This document shows positions 10,627-20,874 of a DNA stretch of 64,000 nt, one piece after another. The stretch covers positions 1 through 64,000 of the forward strand of contig CAWHQZ010000009.1 in the NCBI GenBank assembly GCA_963831645.1, read 5' to 3'. The notes beneath the pieces are model-generated. The model saw only the letters and a list, made by a program, of their open reading frames with translations. It ran no database searches and was not told the DNA's origin. Numbering within the stretch: the first letter of the stretch is position 1; every line of letters starts with the position of its first letter. The position numbers were made by a program, and so were the translations under genes. The stretch is from CAWHQZ01 sp963831645. Its GTDB lineage: Bacteria > Pseudomonadota > Alphaproteobacteria > Rhizobiales > Aestuariivirgaceae.

Positions 10627-12695
10627 AGCAGCGTCCGCAAAGCCTCGCCGCGGGCGGATTGCAGTCCCGGATCGCGCTCGAGGACGAGATGGGCATCTTC
10701 CCGTGCCTCAGCCAGGAGATCGCCATGGATGGCGAGATCGGCGAGCCGGAACAGGGGTACCCCGGACTGCCGGGTTCCCAATGCCTCGCCGGCGCCCCGC
10801 AGCGCCAGATCTTCCTCGGCGATGAGAAACCCATCGTCGCTGCTGCGCAGGATTTCGAGCCGCTTTCGTGCCATCTCGCCCAATGGCTCTGCATAGAGCA
10901 GGATGCAGGATGATTTTCGTTCGCCGCGACCCACCCGGCCGCGCAGCTGGTGCAGCTGGGCCAGCCCGAAGCGCTCGGCATTTTCGACGATCATGATCGA
11001 AGCCTGGGGCACGTCGACGCCGACCTCGATCACCGTGGTCGATACCAGAATGGCGACGTCGCCCGCCTGAAAGCGCGCCATGGCGTCGTCCTTGTCCGTT
11101 GCTTTCATGCGCCCGTGCACGAGGCCGACCTTGCCCGGAAAGTGTCCGGCGAGATGCGCAAAGCGCGCCTCTGCCGCCGCATCATCGATGATGTTGCTCT
11201 CGCCGACGAGCGGACACACCCAATAGGCGCGCTGGCCGCCGGCGATCGCTCTTCCCAGGGCGTCCGTGACCTCGACCAGGCGGTCGAGCGGCATCACCCG
11301 GGTTTCGATGGCCTGGCGCCCGGCAGGGCGCTCGGTCAGGCGTGAAGCGTCCATGTCGCCGTAAAGGGTCAGGCTCAGCGTTCTGGGAATTGGCGTGGCC
11401 GTCATGACGAGGAGGTCGGTCGCGCTGCCCGCCTTGGCCTGCAGCGCCAGCCGCTGATGAACTCCGAAACGATGCTGTTCATCGATGACCACCAGCGCCA
11501 GGTTCTTGAAGTCGACGCCTTCCTGAAGCAGCGCGTGCGTTCCGATCACGATATGGCTTTCGCCGGACGCCGCGCGTTTGCGCGCCAGCTCACGCGCCTT
11601 GCCTTTTTCCCTCCCTGTCAGGATATCGACGATGATTCCCGTTCCCGCCGTCAGGCGCGTGATCGTGCCCAGATGCTGGCGGGCCAGAATCTCGGTCGGC
11701 GCCATGAACGCCCCTTGCCCGCCCGCCTCGACGGCGGTGGCGAGGGCGAGCAGCGCGACCGCGGTCTTGCCTGACCCGACATCGCCCTGCAGCAGCCGCA
11801 TCATGCGCTCGTCGGCGGCCATATCCGTAAGAATGGTTGCCACCGCCTCGCTTTGCGAGGATGTGAGCTGGAACGGCAGGATGCCGATTATTTTCTGACG
11901 CAGCCGGCCGGTGCCCTGAACGGAACGGCCGCGGACCTTTTTCAGGTGCCGGCGCACCAGCAGCAACGCCAGTTGATTGGCGAGCAGCTCGTCGTAGGCG
12001 AGCCGCTGCCGGGCCGCGCTGTCGGGGTCTGCCTGCTCGATCGCTTCCGGATGGTGCACCGAGCGCAGCGCCGCCGCAAAACCGGGGAAGCGGCGTTGCC
12101 GGAGGAGCGAGTTTGTCAGCCACTCCGGCAACTGCGGAATTCGGTCGAGCGCCCCCCGCACGCCCTTGCTCAAGACCCGCAGCGACATTCCGGCGGTAAG
12201 CGGGTAGACGGGATCGATGGCCGGCAGGCTCGCAAATTCATCGGCGCTCACCACATGGTCCGGATGAACGATCTGCGGCGAGCCCTGATACCAATCTATG
12301 CTGCCCGAAACGAAGCGGGTCTCGCCGACCGGCAGCAGGCGCTTCAGGTGCTCGGCGAAACCGTGAAAGAAGACAAGGATGATTTCGCCCGTATCGTCAA
12401 AACAATCGATCCGATAGGGCACGTTTCTGTTATGGGGCGGCGGCGGCCGGTGGCGGCCGATGGTTACCTCCACGGTCACGATGCCGCTTCGCGGTAGTTG
12501 CGCTACGGGTGGCCGAAGCCGCCGGTCGATGAAGGCGGTCGGCAGATGGAACAACAGATCGACGATACGCGCCGTCGCAGAAACTCCTTCGTGTGCGGGC
12601 CGCAACAGTGTGCTCAGACATTTCTGTACCTTCGGCCCGATGCCTTTGAGGGTCTGTGCTTCGGCAAAGAGAGGATTGAGAATTGCGGGTCGCAT
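10578..12695 (-). CDS. recG: ATP-dependent DNA helicase RecG
   Basis: A 705-residue helicase that reverses stalled replication forks and branch-migrates Holliday junctions. The N-terminal wedge/OB region (residues 1-230) is followed by the SF2 core: Walker A GDVGSGKT near residue 305, the DEQH box in VIDEQHRFG, motif III TATPIPRT, and motif VI QLRGRVGRGER. The chosen start (MRPAILNPLFAEAQ…) matches the usual RecG N-terminus; an ATG at 12803 is in frame but would add 36 residues that cross the divergent sdhE start. It is unbroken. The 90-base gap to sdhE should hold both promoters. Confidence 0.93.
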   Translation of the reverse strand: MRPAILNPLFAEAQTLKGIGPKVQKCLSTLLRPAHEGVSATARIVDLLFHLPTAFIDRRLRPPVAQLPRSGIVTVEVTIGRHRPPPPHNRNVPYRIDCFDDTGEIILVFFHGFAEHLKRLLPVGETRFVSGSIDWYQGSPQIVHPDHVVSADEFASLPAIDPVYPLTAGMSLRVLSKGVRGALDRIPQLPEWLTNSLLRQRRFPGFAAALRSVHHPEAIEQADPDSAARQRLAYDELLANQLALLLVRRHLKKVRGRSVQGTGRLRQKIIGILPFQLTSSQSEAVATILTDMAADERMMRLLQGDVGSGKTAVALLALATAVEAGGQGAFMAPTEILARQHLGTITRLTAGTGIIVDILTGREKGKARELARKRAASGESHIVIGTHALLQEGVDFKNLALVVIDEQHRFGVHQRLALQAKAGSATDLLVMTATPIPRTLSLTLYGDMDASRLTERPAGRQAIETRVMPLDRLVEVTDALGRAIAGGQRAYWVCPLVGESNIIDDAAAEARFAHLAGHFPGKVGLVHGRMKATDKDDAMARFQAGDVAILVSTTVIEVGVDVPQASIMIVENAERFGLAQLHQLRGRVGRGERKSSCILLYAEPLGEMARKRLEILRSSDDGFLIAEEDLALRGAGEALGTRQSGVPLFRLADLAIHGDLLAEAREDAHLVLERDPGLQSARGEALRTLLYLFEREEAVRLLAAG

Positions 12696-12785
12696 GGCCT
12701 GGCCCATGTTCCGGAAAATGCTCAGGCGAGCAATAGCATCCCGTTGCGCACCAGGGTTCTGCCGCCTAAACAGTGCCGCCTCAGG

Positions 12786-13064
12786 ATGGTCGACGCCCAA
12801 CACTACGATCTAGATGTGCGCCGCCGGAAGTTATTGTGGCGCGCCACACACCGGGGAACCAGGGAACTGGACCTCGTGCTTGGAGGTTTTGCCGGCGCCA
12901 ACATTGCCATGATGAGCGAAATCGAACTGGCCGAGCTTGAGCAACTGGTAGCCCTCGACGATCCGGCCCTCACCGAATGGATCTTCGCGGGCTCGTCCGC
13001 GGAGTACGCATGCCGATCCGCCACCGCCGCAAGGCTGCTCGCCTGGCGCGCCAAGCTCGCTTGA
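12786..13064 (+). CDS. sdhE: FAD assembly factor SdhE
   Basis: A small (92 aa) cytosolic protein that promotes covalent FAD attachment to succinate dehydrogenase SdhA. The family motif RGTREL (residues 22-27), preceded by RRKLLWRATH, is present; the conserved acidic C-terminal helix follows (DDPALTEWI). Length is typical. It is divergent from recG and its TGA is separated by one base from the mfd ATG, so the two are probably translated together. The recG-sdhE-mfd order is conserved in Hyphomicrobiales. Confidence 0.88.
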   Translation: MVDAQHYDLDVRRRKLLWRATHRGTRELDLVLGGFAGANIAMMSEIELAELEQLVALDDPALTEWIFAGSSAEYACRSATAARLLAWRAKLA

Positions 13065-13065
13065 C

Positions 13066-16000
13066 ATGGACTGGGAGGCGCGCGCCGCGAAGCCCGGAAG
13101 GACGATACTTGCCCGTCTTCCGCACGGGCTCGACGCCCTGGTTCTTGCCGACCTTGCGAAACTCGAGGCGCCGGCCCTGCACCTGCACATCGCTCGGGAT
13201 GATCAGCGCATGGCGAGCCTGGTCGAGGGGCTTGCATTTTTTGCGCCCGACGTGCCGATACTGAAGTTTCCCGCCTGGGACTGCCTGCCCTATGACCGGG
13301 TATCTCCGCTCGCCGAGGTGGTGGCCCAGCGGCTCGCAACATTGGCGGCGCTGAGCGAGACGCCTGGAGCCGCTATCGTCGTGACGACCGCGAACGCCAT
13401 CCTGCAGCGGACGCTGGCGCCGGATGTCGTTCGCAGCCTCAGCTTCACCGCCGCCCCCGGCAACGTGATCGCCATCGCCGGCATCGAAACTTTTTTGGCC
13501 GCCAACGGCTATGTCCGGTCGAGCACCGTCGTCGATTCCGGCGACTTCGCGGTGAGGGGCGGCATCGTGGACATTTTCCCGCCGGGTGCTCCGGAACCCG
13601 TGCGCCTGGACTTCTTTGGCGATGCGCTCGAATCCATTCGCAGTTTCGATCCTCAGACGCAGCGGACTACGGGACAGCTCGAGAGGATCAGACTTCTGCC
13701 GGCCAGCGAAGTGCACCTGACCGATGCCACCATGGGCCGCTTTCGCACGCGCTACGCCGCCGAATTCGGCGGCGTCGATCTTGATGACCCCCTGTACGAG
13801 GCGGTGACAGCCGGCCGCCGATATCAGGGCATGGAGCACTGGTTGCCGCTGTTTCACGACCGGCTGGGAACCCTTTTCGACCATGTGGGCGCTTGTCCAG
13901 TGAGCCTCGACCACCTTGTGGAGGAGGCGGCTCGCGCACGGCTCGATCAGGTCAGCGAATACTTCGATGCCCGCAGGGAGGCGCTCGAGAAGGGTAGTTT
14001 CGGAGCTGCGCCCTACAAGCCCCTGCCGCCTGACCGAATTCATCTGGCGTTTGCCGAGTGGCATAGCCTGCTCGCTTCGCGTCCCGTCCTGCAGGTTTCG
14101 CCATTTGACCAGCCGGCCACCGCCGGAACGCCCGTTCGTTCCGCGGGTGGCCAGGAGGGGCGGGCTTTTTCGGCAGAACGCGCGACCCCGGGCGTGAACG
14201 TGTTCGATGCGGTGCGCCTTCATATCGACGGCTTGCGCAAATCGGGCAAGCGGGTGGTGATCGCCGCCTGGACCGAAGGCGCGGCCGAGCGCCTCGAGGC
14301 GATCCTCAAGGATCACGGCGTGGCGCCGATCGCCGGTGCTGCAGGTTGGGCTGAAGTGCAGGCCAGGCCAAGCAATGTGATAAGCACGGTCGTGCTCGGA
14401 CTGGAGCATGGCTTCGAGACCGCCGAGCTCGCATTCGTCGCTGAACAGGACATCGTCGGCGACCGGTTTGTGCGGCGGGCCCGCAAGTCGCGGCGGGCCG
14501 GCGACTTCATCTCGGAACTCTCGAGCCTCTCGGCAGGCGATCTCATTGTGCATGTCGATCACGGCATCGGCCGCTTCGAGGGGCTCAGGACGATTCTGGT
14601 CCAGGACGCTCCGCATGACTGCCTGTTCCTCCAGTATGGCGGCGGCGATCGGCTGTTTCTGCCGGTGGAAAACATCGAGCTCCTGTCGCGTTACGGTTCC
14701 GAGGTCGCAGACGTCGAACTCGATCGTCTCGGCGGCGGCGCCTGGCAGAACCGCAAGGCCAGGCTCAAGCAGAGGATCAGGGAAATCGCCGATGAGCTGA
14801 TCCGCACGGCCGCTGCCCGGCAGCTGAAGGACGGCGAGGTCATAACGCCGGGCGATGGGCTCTATGACGAGTTCAACGCCCGTTTCCCCTATGAAGAAAC
14901 GGACGACCAGCTTGCCGCCATCGAGGCAGTCGAAGCGGATCTGGCGCGGGGCCGGCCCATGGACCGGCTGGTGTGCGGCGATGTGGGCTTCGGCAAGACG
15001 GAGGTGGCGCTACGTTCTGCCTTCATGACCGCCATGAGCGGCAGGCAGGTGGCGGTCGTCGTTCCGACGACGCTGCTGGCGCGCCAGCATTCCGCTACTT
15101 TCCGGGAGCGTTTCCAGGGCTATCCCGTGCACATCGCCCAGGCGTCGCGGCTGATCGGCCGCAAGGAGCTAAAGGAGGTGAAGTCGGGGCTTGCGGCCGG
15201 CACCGTCGATATCGTGATCGGAACTCATGCGCTGCTCGCCAAGGACGTCGTTTTTCGCGACCTCGGGCTCCTCGTAATCGATGAAGAGCAACACTTCGGC
15301 GTCAAGCACAAGGAGCGGTTGAAGGAGCTCAAGTCGAGCGTGCACGTATTGACGCTGACCGCCACGCCGATTCCACGCACGCTGCAGCTCGCTCTCACCG
15401 GCATCCGTGAGCTTTCGATCATCGCCACTCCGCCGGTCGACCGGTTGGCGGTCAGAACCTACATATGTCCTTTCGACCCCGTCATCATTCGGGAAGCTCT
15501 GCGGCGCGAGCTCTATCGCGGCGGGCAGTGCTTTTACGTCGTTCCGAGGATTTCGGATATTCCGGAGATCGCAGCGTTGCTCCGCGAGCTCGTACCCGAG
15601 GCGCGGGTGGCCGTTACACATGGCCGTCTGCCGCCGACCGAGCTCGAGGACGCCATGGCCGCCTTCTATGACCGGAAGCTCGACGTCCTGTTGACGACCG
15701 CAATCATCGAATCCGGGCTTGATATCCCCACCGCCAACACGCTGATCGTGCATCGCGCCGAGATGTTCGGGCTGGCGCAGCTCTATCAGCTGCGCGGCCG
15801 CGTCGGCCGCGCCAAGCAGCGCGCCTATGCGCTGCTTACGATGCCCGCCGGCCGGGAGCTGACGGAGGCCGCCGGCAAGCGTCTGCAGGTGCTGCAGGCG
15901 CTCGACTCGCTCGGCGCCGGCTTCACCCTCGCGAGCCATGATCTCGACATACGCGGGGCCGGAAACCTGCTCGGCGAGGAGCAGTCGGGACACATCAGGG

Positions 16001-16543
16001 AAGTGGGCTTCGAGCTCTATCAGCAGATGCTCGAGGAAGCCGTGTCGAGTTCTCAGGGCGGACAACAAGACCATGGAAACGTCGGACGCCTGGTCGCCGC
16101 AGATCAACATCGGAACCTCGGTAATGATCCCCGAAGCCTATGTTCCCGATCTGCAGGTTCGCCTTGGGCTCTACCGCCGGCTCGCCAACTTCCGCAACGA
16201 GGAGGACATCGACGCATTCGCTGCGGAGCTGCATGATCGCTTCGGCGAGATACCGGCGGAGGTGAAACACCTTCTCGAGGTCGTCGCGATCAAGCTCCTG
16301 TGTCGCGATGTCAATGTGGCGGGTCTCGATGCCGGTCCCAAGGGTGTGGTGCTGAGCTTCCGCAACGACACCTTTGCCAATCCCGATGCGCTTGTCGCTT
16401 GGATCACGGGTCAGGGCTCCCTCGCCAAGCTCAGGCCCGATATGAAGCTCGTAATACGGCGGTCCTGGGAGTCCGCAGAGGAGCGCCTGATGGGCGCCCG
16501 ACAACTGATGACCCAGTTGCGGAAACTGAGCAAGGCAGCTTGA
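13066..16543 (+). CDS. mfd: Transcription-repair coupling factor Mfd (one frameshift)
   Basis: Mfd displaces stalled RNA polymerase and recruits UvrA. The UvrB-like N-terminal domain (residues 1-330), the CarD-like polymerase-interaction domain (GDLIVHVDHGIGRFEG, near residue 490), the SF2 motor with Walker A GDVGFGKT (near 640) and box DEEQHFG (near 740), the TRG/motif VI region LRGRVGRAK, and the C-terminal TRCF domain are all present. The frame breaks at about 16,045: removing one T in the GCCGTGTCGAG context restores …EEAVRVLRAD… and the remaining 165 residues through TGA 16543. This gives about 1158 residues, the usual size. A single sequencing insertion is the likeliest cause. Confidence 0.9.
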
Positions 16544-16564
16544 GGCGGGCCTCCGCTCGTAAGG

Positions 16565-17254
16565 CTACGAATGGAGAACCCCGGCTCGCTCGGCGCGCAC
16601 CCGGGCAATGGCGCCTGCGATGTAGCGTGGATCCTGGGCGCCGACTACCGCGTAGCGCCCGCCGACAACGAAGGTCGGCACACCGTTCACACCCATCCGC
16701 GCGGCCTGCGAGATTTCTTCCTGCGCCTCCGCGCGCCCGGCATCGCCGGCCAGAAGCTCCGCGACGCTGTCGGCCTTCAGGCCGCAATCTCGCGCGGCAG
16801 AGCGCAGCACTCCTTTTTCGCCGACGTCCGCTCCTTCCAGAAAATACAGCTGGAACAGTCTTTCTGCGACCGCACCCTGCAGACCTTCGACCTGCGCCTG
16901 GCGCAGCAACCGATGCGCGTCGAGCGTGTTGGGTGAGCGTCTGATCAGATCGAAACGGAACTCGATGCCCTCGAGAATCCCGGCAGCGATCACAGCTCCC
17001 TGGATCTCCCTGATCTTTTCCGCCGAGCCGAACTTTTTCGTCAGGTACTGCTCCCGTGCGATGCCTTCCTTCGGAATCGTGGGATCGAGCTGAAACGGTC
17101 GCCAGCGCACTTCAACCGCCGTCGTCGCCATGGCCGCGATCGCCCGCTCGAGACGGCGTTTTCCGATGTAGCACCAGGGGCAAACGACATCGGAGATGAC
17201 ATCGACTGGTATCGGTTCGCCGTCAGCGGCGATCGGACGCCGGCTCGCGGTCAT
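16565..17254 (-). CDS. DsbA/FrnE-like thiol oxidoreductase
   Basis: A 229-residue thioredoxin-fold protein of the FrnE (DsbA-like) family. It starts with the strand VDVISDVVCPWCYIGKRR, placing the CPWC redox motif at about residues 25-28, followed by an all-helical insertion and a C-terminal GVNGVPTFVVGGRYAVVGAQ strand with the cis-proline (VP). No signal peptide is visible, so it is probably cytosolic, acting on disulfides under oxidative stress. Its ATG overlaps the stop of the upstream binding-protein gene (ATGA), so it is the last gene of an hspQ-SBP-frnE operon. It is convergent with mfd. Confidence 0.85.
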   Translation of the reverse strand: MTASRRPIAADGEPIPVDVISDVVCPWCYIGKRRLERAIAAMATTAVEVRWRPFQLDPTIPKEGIAREQYLTKKFGSAEKIREIQGAVIAAGILEGIEFRFDLIRRSPNTLDAHRLLRQAQVEGLQGAVAERLFQLYFLEGADVGEKGVLRSAARDCGLKADSVAELLAGDAGRAEAQEEISQAARMGVNGVPTFVVGGRYAVVGAQDPRYIAGAIARVRAERAGVLHS

Positions 17255-19089
17255 CCGTCATTGGCGCCTTCAAACCAGACAGTAGACGCATCGAAGCCCG
17301 GAAGAGGCAGCCGGGCCGGCCGGCCGATGTATTTGCGCCGCGCCACCCATTGGCCGCCGGAGTTGTAGAACGGCACGATATAGTGACCGTTGACGAGCAC
17401 CCGATCGAGCGCCCGTACCGCGGCGACGAAATCCTCCCGGCCGGATGAGGCGAGCAGCGCATTGATCAGGCGGTCGACGACCGGATCGGCGATGCCCGGA
17501 TAGTTGCGCGTGCCCTCGGTCGTCCGTCCCCTGCTGCCGAAGTAGAACATCTGTTCGTTGCCCGGAGACAGGGAATTGTACCAGGTCGCCGGAATCATGT
17601 CGTAGTCATAACTTTGCAGCAGGCGCTGGAACTGGGCCGAGTCGACAACGCGCACATCCATCGCGATACCGATCTGCTTCAACACGCGCTGGTAGTGCAG
17701 GGCAATTCGTTCCTGGTCGCGGCTTGCGATCGACAACGTGAAGCTGAAGGGGCGTCCGGTCTTGCGGTTGACGAGAACGGCGCCGCGCAGGTTCCAACCG
17801 GCGTCGGCGAGCAGCGTCAGCGCCTTTTTGAGGTTCTTGCGGTCGCGCCCGGATCCGTCGCTCACCGGCGCGCGGTAAGAACCGTCCAGAATTGCCGGGG
17901 CGATGTGATTGCGGTCATTGGCCAGGAGACGCAGTTCGGTTTCACTGGCTGGATTTCCGGCATACGAGAGCTCTGAGCCAGAGTAGTAGCCCTGGGTTCG
18001 CCGGTAGAGATCGTGAAACAGATTCGTGTTGGCCCATTCGAAATCAAAAGCAAGGATCAGAGCTTCGCGCACTCTTCTATCGGCGAAGATCTCGCGGCGC
18101 GTATTGAAAGCGAAGCCTGAAGTTGCCGCCGGTGATCGCTGCTCGATCTTCTCAAGGATGACGTCGCCCCTCATCACCGCAGGGAAATCATAGCCGCCCG
18201 ACCAGCGCGATGGATCGCTCTCGACCCGGATGTCGACAAGCCCCTTCTTGAACGCTTCGAAAGTGGCGTTGTTGTCGCGGTAATAGTCGAACCGCAGTTC
18301 GTCGAAGTTCCACAACCCCTTGCTGATCGCCAGGTGGCGGCCCCAGTATCCCGCGTGGCGCCGGTAGATCACCCGTTCACCGGCCTTGATTTCCGCCATT
18401 ACGTACGGGCCCGAACCCACGAGCGGTTCCAGCGTCGTGGACTCGAAGTCCTTGCCTGCCCAGGCATGTTTGGGAAGAACCGGCATGAGGCCGAGGATCA
18501 GTGGCAGCTCCCGGTCCGCGCCGTCCTGGTGAAAGGTGACGGTCAGGGCGTCGGGAGTATCGATTCGGGTGACCTTGGAATAGAAGTCTTTGAAGTTGGG
18601 GCGGCCGTACTCGCGCAGGAGTTCGAGCGAAAAGACGACGTCGGCCGAGGTGACAGGTTGCCCGTCCGAGAATTTTGCTTCGCTGCGCAGCTTGAAGGTG
18701 ATGGCTGAGAAGTCGTCGGCCACATCGATCGATTGGGCCAGGAGGCCGTAAAGCGAAAAAGTTTCGTCCCAATTGCGCCCCAGCAGGCTCTCGAACACCA
18801 GGGTGCGCGCGCCGGTCGCTGCCTGGCCCTTGACGATGAACGGGTTGGTGCTGTCGAAGCTGCCGGTTACCGCCTGCTTGAGTACGCCCGTTTTGGGCGC
18901 CTGCGGATTTACGTATGGGAGGTTGGGGAAACCGGCCTCGAGTGCCGGCTCCTGGTGCATGGCGATGCCGTGCCTTGGCGCCCCGGCAAGGGGAGGGGAC
19001 AAGACGAGGATGCCGATAAGCAGGATCGCTGCGAAAGAACCGCGTCTGCTGGCTGCTCCCTCGACAATCTTAGACCGGACCGGATTCAA
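17251..19089 (-). CDS. Family 5 extracellular solute-binding protein, YejA-like
   Basis: A 612-residue periplasmic substrate-binding protein for an ABC importer of oligopeptides or related compounds. It has a signal peptide (SFAAILLIGILVLSPPLAGA) and SBP_bac_5 features: LVFESLLGRNWDE, the block SDGQPVTSADVVFSLELL, and PGIADPVVDRLI near the end, as in YejA. No permease or ATPase genes are adjacent, which is odd for YejA. The TTG start at 19089 is chosen because it overlaps the hspQ stop (TTGA); longer starts would run through hspQ. Confidence 0.85.
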   Translation of the reverse strand: MNPVRSKIVEGAASRRGSFAAILLIGILVLSPPLAGAPRHGIAMHQEPALEAGFPNLPYVNPQAPKTGVLKQAVTGSFDSTNPFIVKGQAATGARTLVFESLLGRNWDETFSLYGLLAQSIDVADDFSAITFKLRSEAKFSDGQPVTSADVVFSLELLREYGRPNFKDFYSKVTRIDTPDALTVTFHQDGADRELPLILGLMPVLPKHAWAGKDFESTTLEPLVGSGPYVMAEIKAGERVIYRRHAGYWGRHLAISKGLWNFDELRFDYYRDNNATFEAFKKGLVDIRVESDPSRWSGGYDFPAVMRGDVILEKIEQRSPAATSGFAFNTRREIFADRRVREALILAFDFEWANTNLFHDLYRRTQGYYSGSELSYAGNPASETELRLLANDRNHIAPAILDGSYRAPVSDGSGRDRKNLKKALTLLADAGWNLRGAVLVNRKTGRPFSFTLSIASRDQERIALHYQRVLKQIGIAMDVRVVDSAQFQRLLQSYDYDMIPATWYNSLSPGNEQMFYFGSRGRTTEGTRNYPGIADPVVDRLINALLASSGREDFVAAVRALDRVLVNGHYIVPFYNSGGQWVARRKYIGRPARLPLPGFDASTVWFEGANDG

Positions 19090-19427
19090 TGCCGGCGCAT
19101 TTGCCGCAGCCGGTAGGCGCAGTGCTTTTTGTCGAAACGGTCGAAATAGTCCCTCACCTGTGGGTGACGGACCGGCATGCCGGAATTGTCGACCAGCAGG
19201 TTCTGCTCCGAAACATAGGCCACGTACTCCGTCTCCTCGTTTTCGGCGAACAGGTGGTAAAACGGCTGATCTTTGCGTGGGCGGACCTCCTCTGGAATCG
19301 ACAGCCACCAGTCTTCGGTATTGGCGAAGACTGGATCGACATCAAAAATCACCCCCCGAAAGGAAAAGTGGCGATGTTTTACGATCTGACCGATCTGAAA
19401 TTTTGCTGAGCGGGCCGGTTCAGGCAT
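19086..19427 (-). CDS. hspQ: Heat shock protein HspQ (YccV family)
   Basis: A 113-residue cytosolic protein of the hemimethylated-DNA-binding/HspQ family, which in Escherichia coli promotes DnaA turnover and works with Lon. The family core is visible: AKFQIGQIVKHRHFSFRG, then YHLFAENEETEYVAYVSEQNL and HPQVRDYFDRFD. It is the first gene of the three-gene operon with the solute-binding protein and the FrnE-like protein. The 232 bases upstream (19,428-19,659) contain no gene and should hold its promoter; I could not pick one confidently. Confidence 0.88.
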   Translation of the reverse strand: MPEPARSAKFQIGQIVKHRHFSFRGVIFDVDPVFANTEDWWLSIPEEVRPRKDQPFYHLFAENEETEYVAYVSEQNLLVDNSGMPVRHPQVRDYFDRFDKKHCAYRLRQMRRH

Positions 19428-19659
19428 GCGTTTGAGGCTCCATCACCCCTTCTCTTGGCGCGCCGAACAGGCAAAGACAAGGTCCAATAGGACGCACCTC
19501 TTGGAGCCATTACACCCCGTAAGGTGCTGTACTATCAAGAAAAATCGCCTTGCCGACGACCGCCCTCGAATCAAGTCCCCGATGGCGCATCATTGCGCAT
19601 ATGGGGGCTCGCCGCCAGAAGTTCTTCGCAGGTTTTCCGTTAAAGTTGCGCCTGCTGGG

Positions 19660-20859
19660 TCAATGCGGGCGCATGGCGAGGGGAAGCTGCTGCAAGGGTC
19701 CGAGCCCCTCATTCATGATCATCTCGCGCAGCGGGGAAATCCGATCGATCGCGGTGAAGCCGAGCACACGCAACGCGGAGAGCAGCATGGACCCGCCGAG
19801 GAACGATCGGTTCATGTAGTGGATAACCTCCTGCCGCGGCAGCACGTCGCGGCGCCTGAGTTGGTTGTAGCAGTGCAATACGTGGCCGCCGCCTGGATCC
19901 AGGCCGTTCCGCCGGGCATCGCCGATGAGTTCCGCGGCTGTCGCTGCATCGCGCAGGCTCATGTTCAGTCCCTGGGCTCCGACCGGCGGAACCACGTGAG
20001 CGGCCTCTCCCACGAGGAGCGTGCGCGGCCCTCCGAACTCGGATGCAATGAGCCCACCCATGGGAAACAGAGAACGATTGCCCACGGCAAGGATACGTCC
20101 GAGTCGCCCATGGGTTGCCGCCTGGAGCTCGCACCTGAACTCACTCTCATCGAGGGCCATCAGCTCTCCCGCCCGCTCGGGAGTTTCCATCCACACCAGG
20201 CCTGAGCGGCGGCCCGGCAACGGCACGGTGGTCAGGGGACCGGCGGCTCTGTGGTATTCGATGGACAAGTCGTCGTGCGCCAGGGAATGTTCGAAGGTGG
20301 CGGCAATTGCCGCCTGCTCGTAGGACCAGCTATGGGTCGCGACGCCTAAAGACTGCCGGACGAACGATTTCTTTCCGTCGGCGGCGATGATCACCGGCGC
20401 GGCAATCTCAGCTTTGACGCCGCGTCCGACCGTTACCGAGCCGTCTGCAACGGCGAAGGATTCGATGGGCCCTGCGATGCAGGATACGCCGCGTTGCGTG
20501 CACAGCGCGTGGAGCTCCTGACAAAGTGCTTCCAGCGGCAGGTTCCAGCCAAATGCCTCGAGGTTCAGCTCACCGGCCGAAAAGGTGACGGTGGGCGAAG
20601 TCAGCAAGCTGCCCGTGTCGTCGATGATGCGGAGCCGCCGCAACGGCTGGGCAAGTGCGGAAAGCCTGCCCGGCCATATCTCCAGGTGGCTCAGAAGCCG
20701 GATCGACGGCTGCATGAGCGCCACGGTGCGCGGATCGATTTCGTGGCTCGGCGCTGCACCAACAAGAGCTGGAGCAAGTCCTTGCCTGGCCAGCAACGCG
20801 GCCGCGGCGAGTGCCGAGGGACCCGACCCGACGACGATCGCGTCCACCGTCTGGATCAA
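19660..20859 (-). CDS. UbiH/UbiF-type FAD-dependent hydroxylase
   Basis: A 399-residue flavin monooxygenase of the UbiH/COQ6 family, which hydroxylates the ring of ubiquinone precursors. The N-terminal Rossmann motif is GSGPSALAAAALLA, a variant of GxGxxG with Ser/Ala in place of the last glycine. The second FAD motif LLVGEAAHVVPPVGAQGLN (near residue 285) has Glu where Asp is common, followed by the typical SLRDA helix. Substrate may be a ubiquinone intermediate or another aromatic. It lies 15 bases downstream of the GST gene on the same strand. Confidence 0.8.
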   Translation of the reverse strand: MIQTVDAIVVGSGPSALAAAALLARQGLAPALVGAAPSHEIDPRTVALMQPSIRLLSHLEIWPGRLSALAQPLRRLRIIDDTGSLLTSPTVTFSAGELNLEAFGWNLPLEALCQELHALCTQRGVSCIAGPIESFAVADGSVTVGRGVKAEIAAPVIIAADGKKSFVRQSLGVATHSWSYEQAAIAATFEHSLAHDDLSIEYHRAAGPLTTVPLPGRRSGLVWMETPERAGELMALDESEFRCELQAATHGRLGRILAVGNRSLFPMGGLIASEFGGPRTLLVGEAAHVVPPVGAQGLNMSLRDAATAAELIGDARRNGLDPGGGHVLHCYNQLRRRDVLPRQEVIHYMNRSFLGGSMLLSALRVLGFTAIDRISPLREMIMNEGLGPLQQLPLAMRPH

Positions 20860-20874
20860 TAAAGTCAGCCTCAG

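Noticed and set aside
12970..14616. Long open frame (548 codons) on the minus strand inside mfd
   Set aside because: It mirrors the mfd coding frame in GC-rich DNA, lacks any family motif and has low-complexity His/Arg/Gly composition.
16040..16050. Programmed frameshift in mfd
   Set aside because: No slippery heptamer at the site, and removing one T simply restores the family sequence; Mfd is not known to use recoding.
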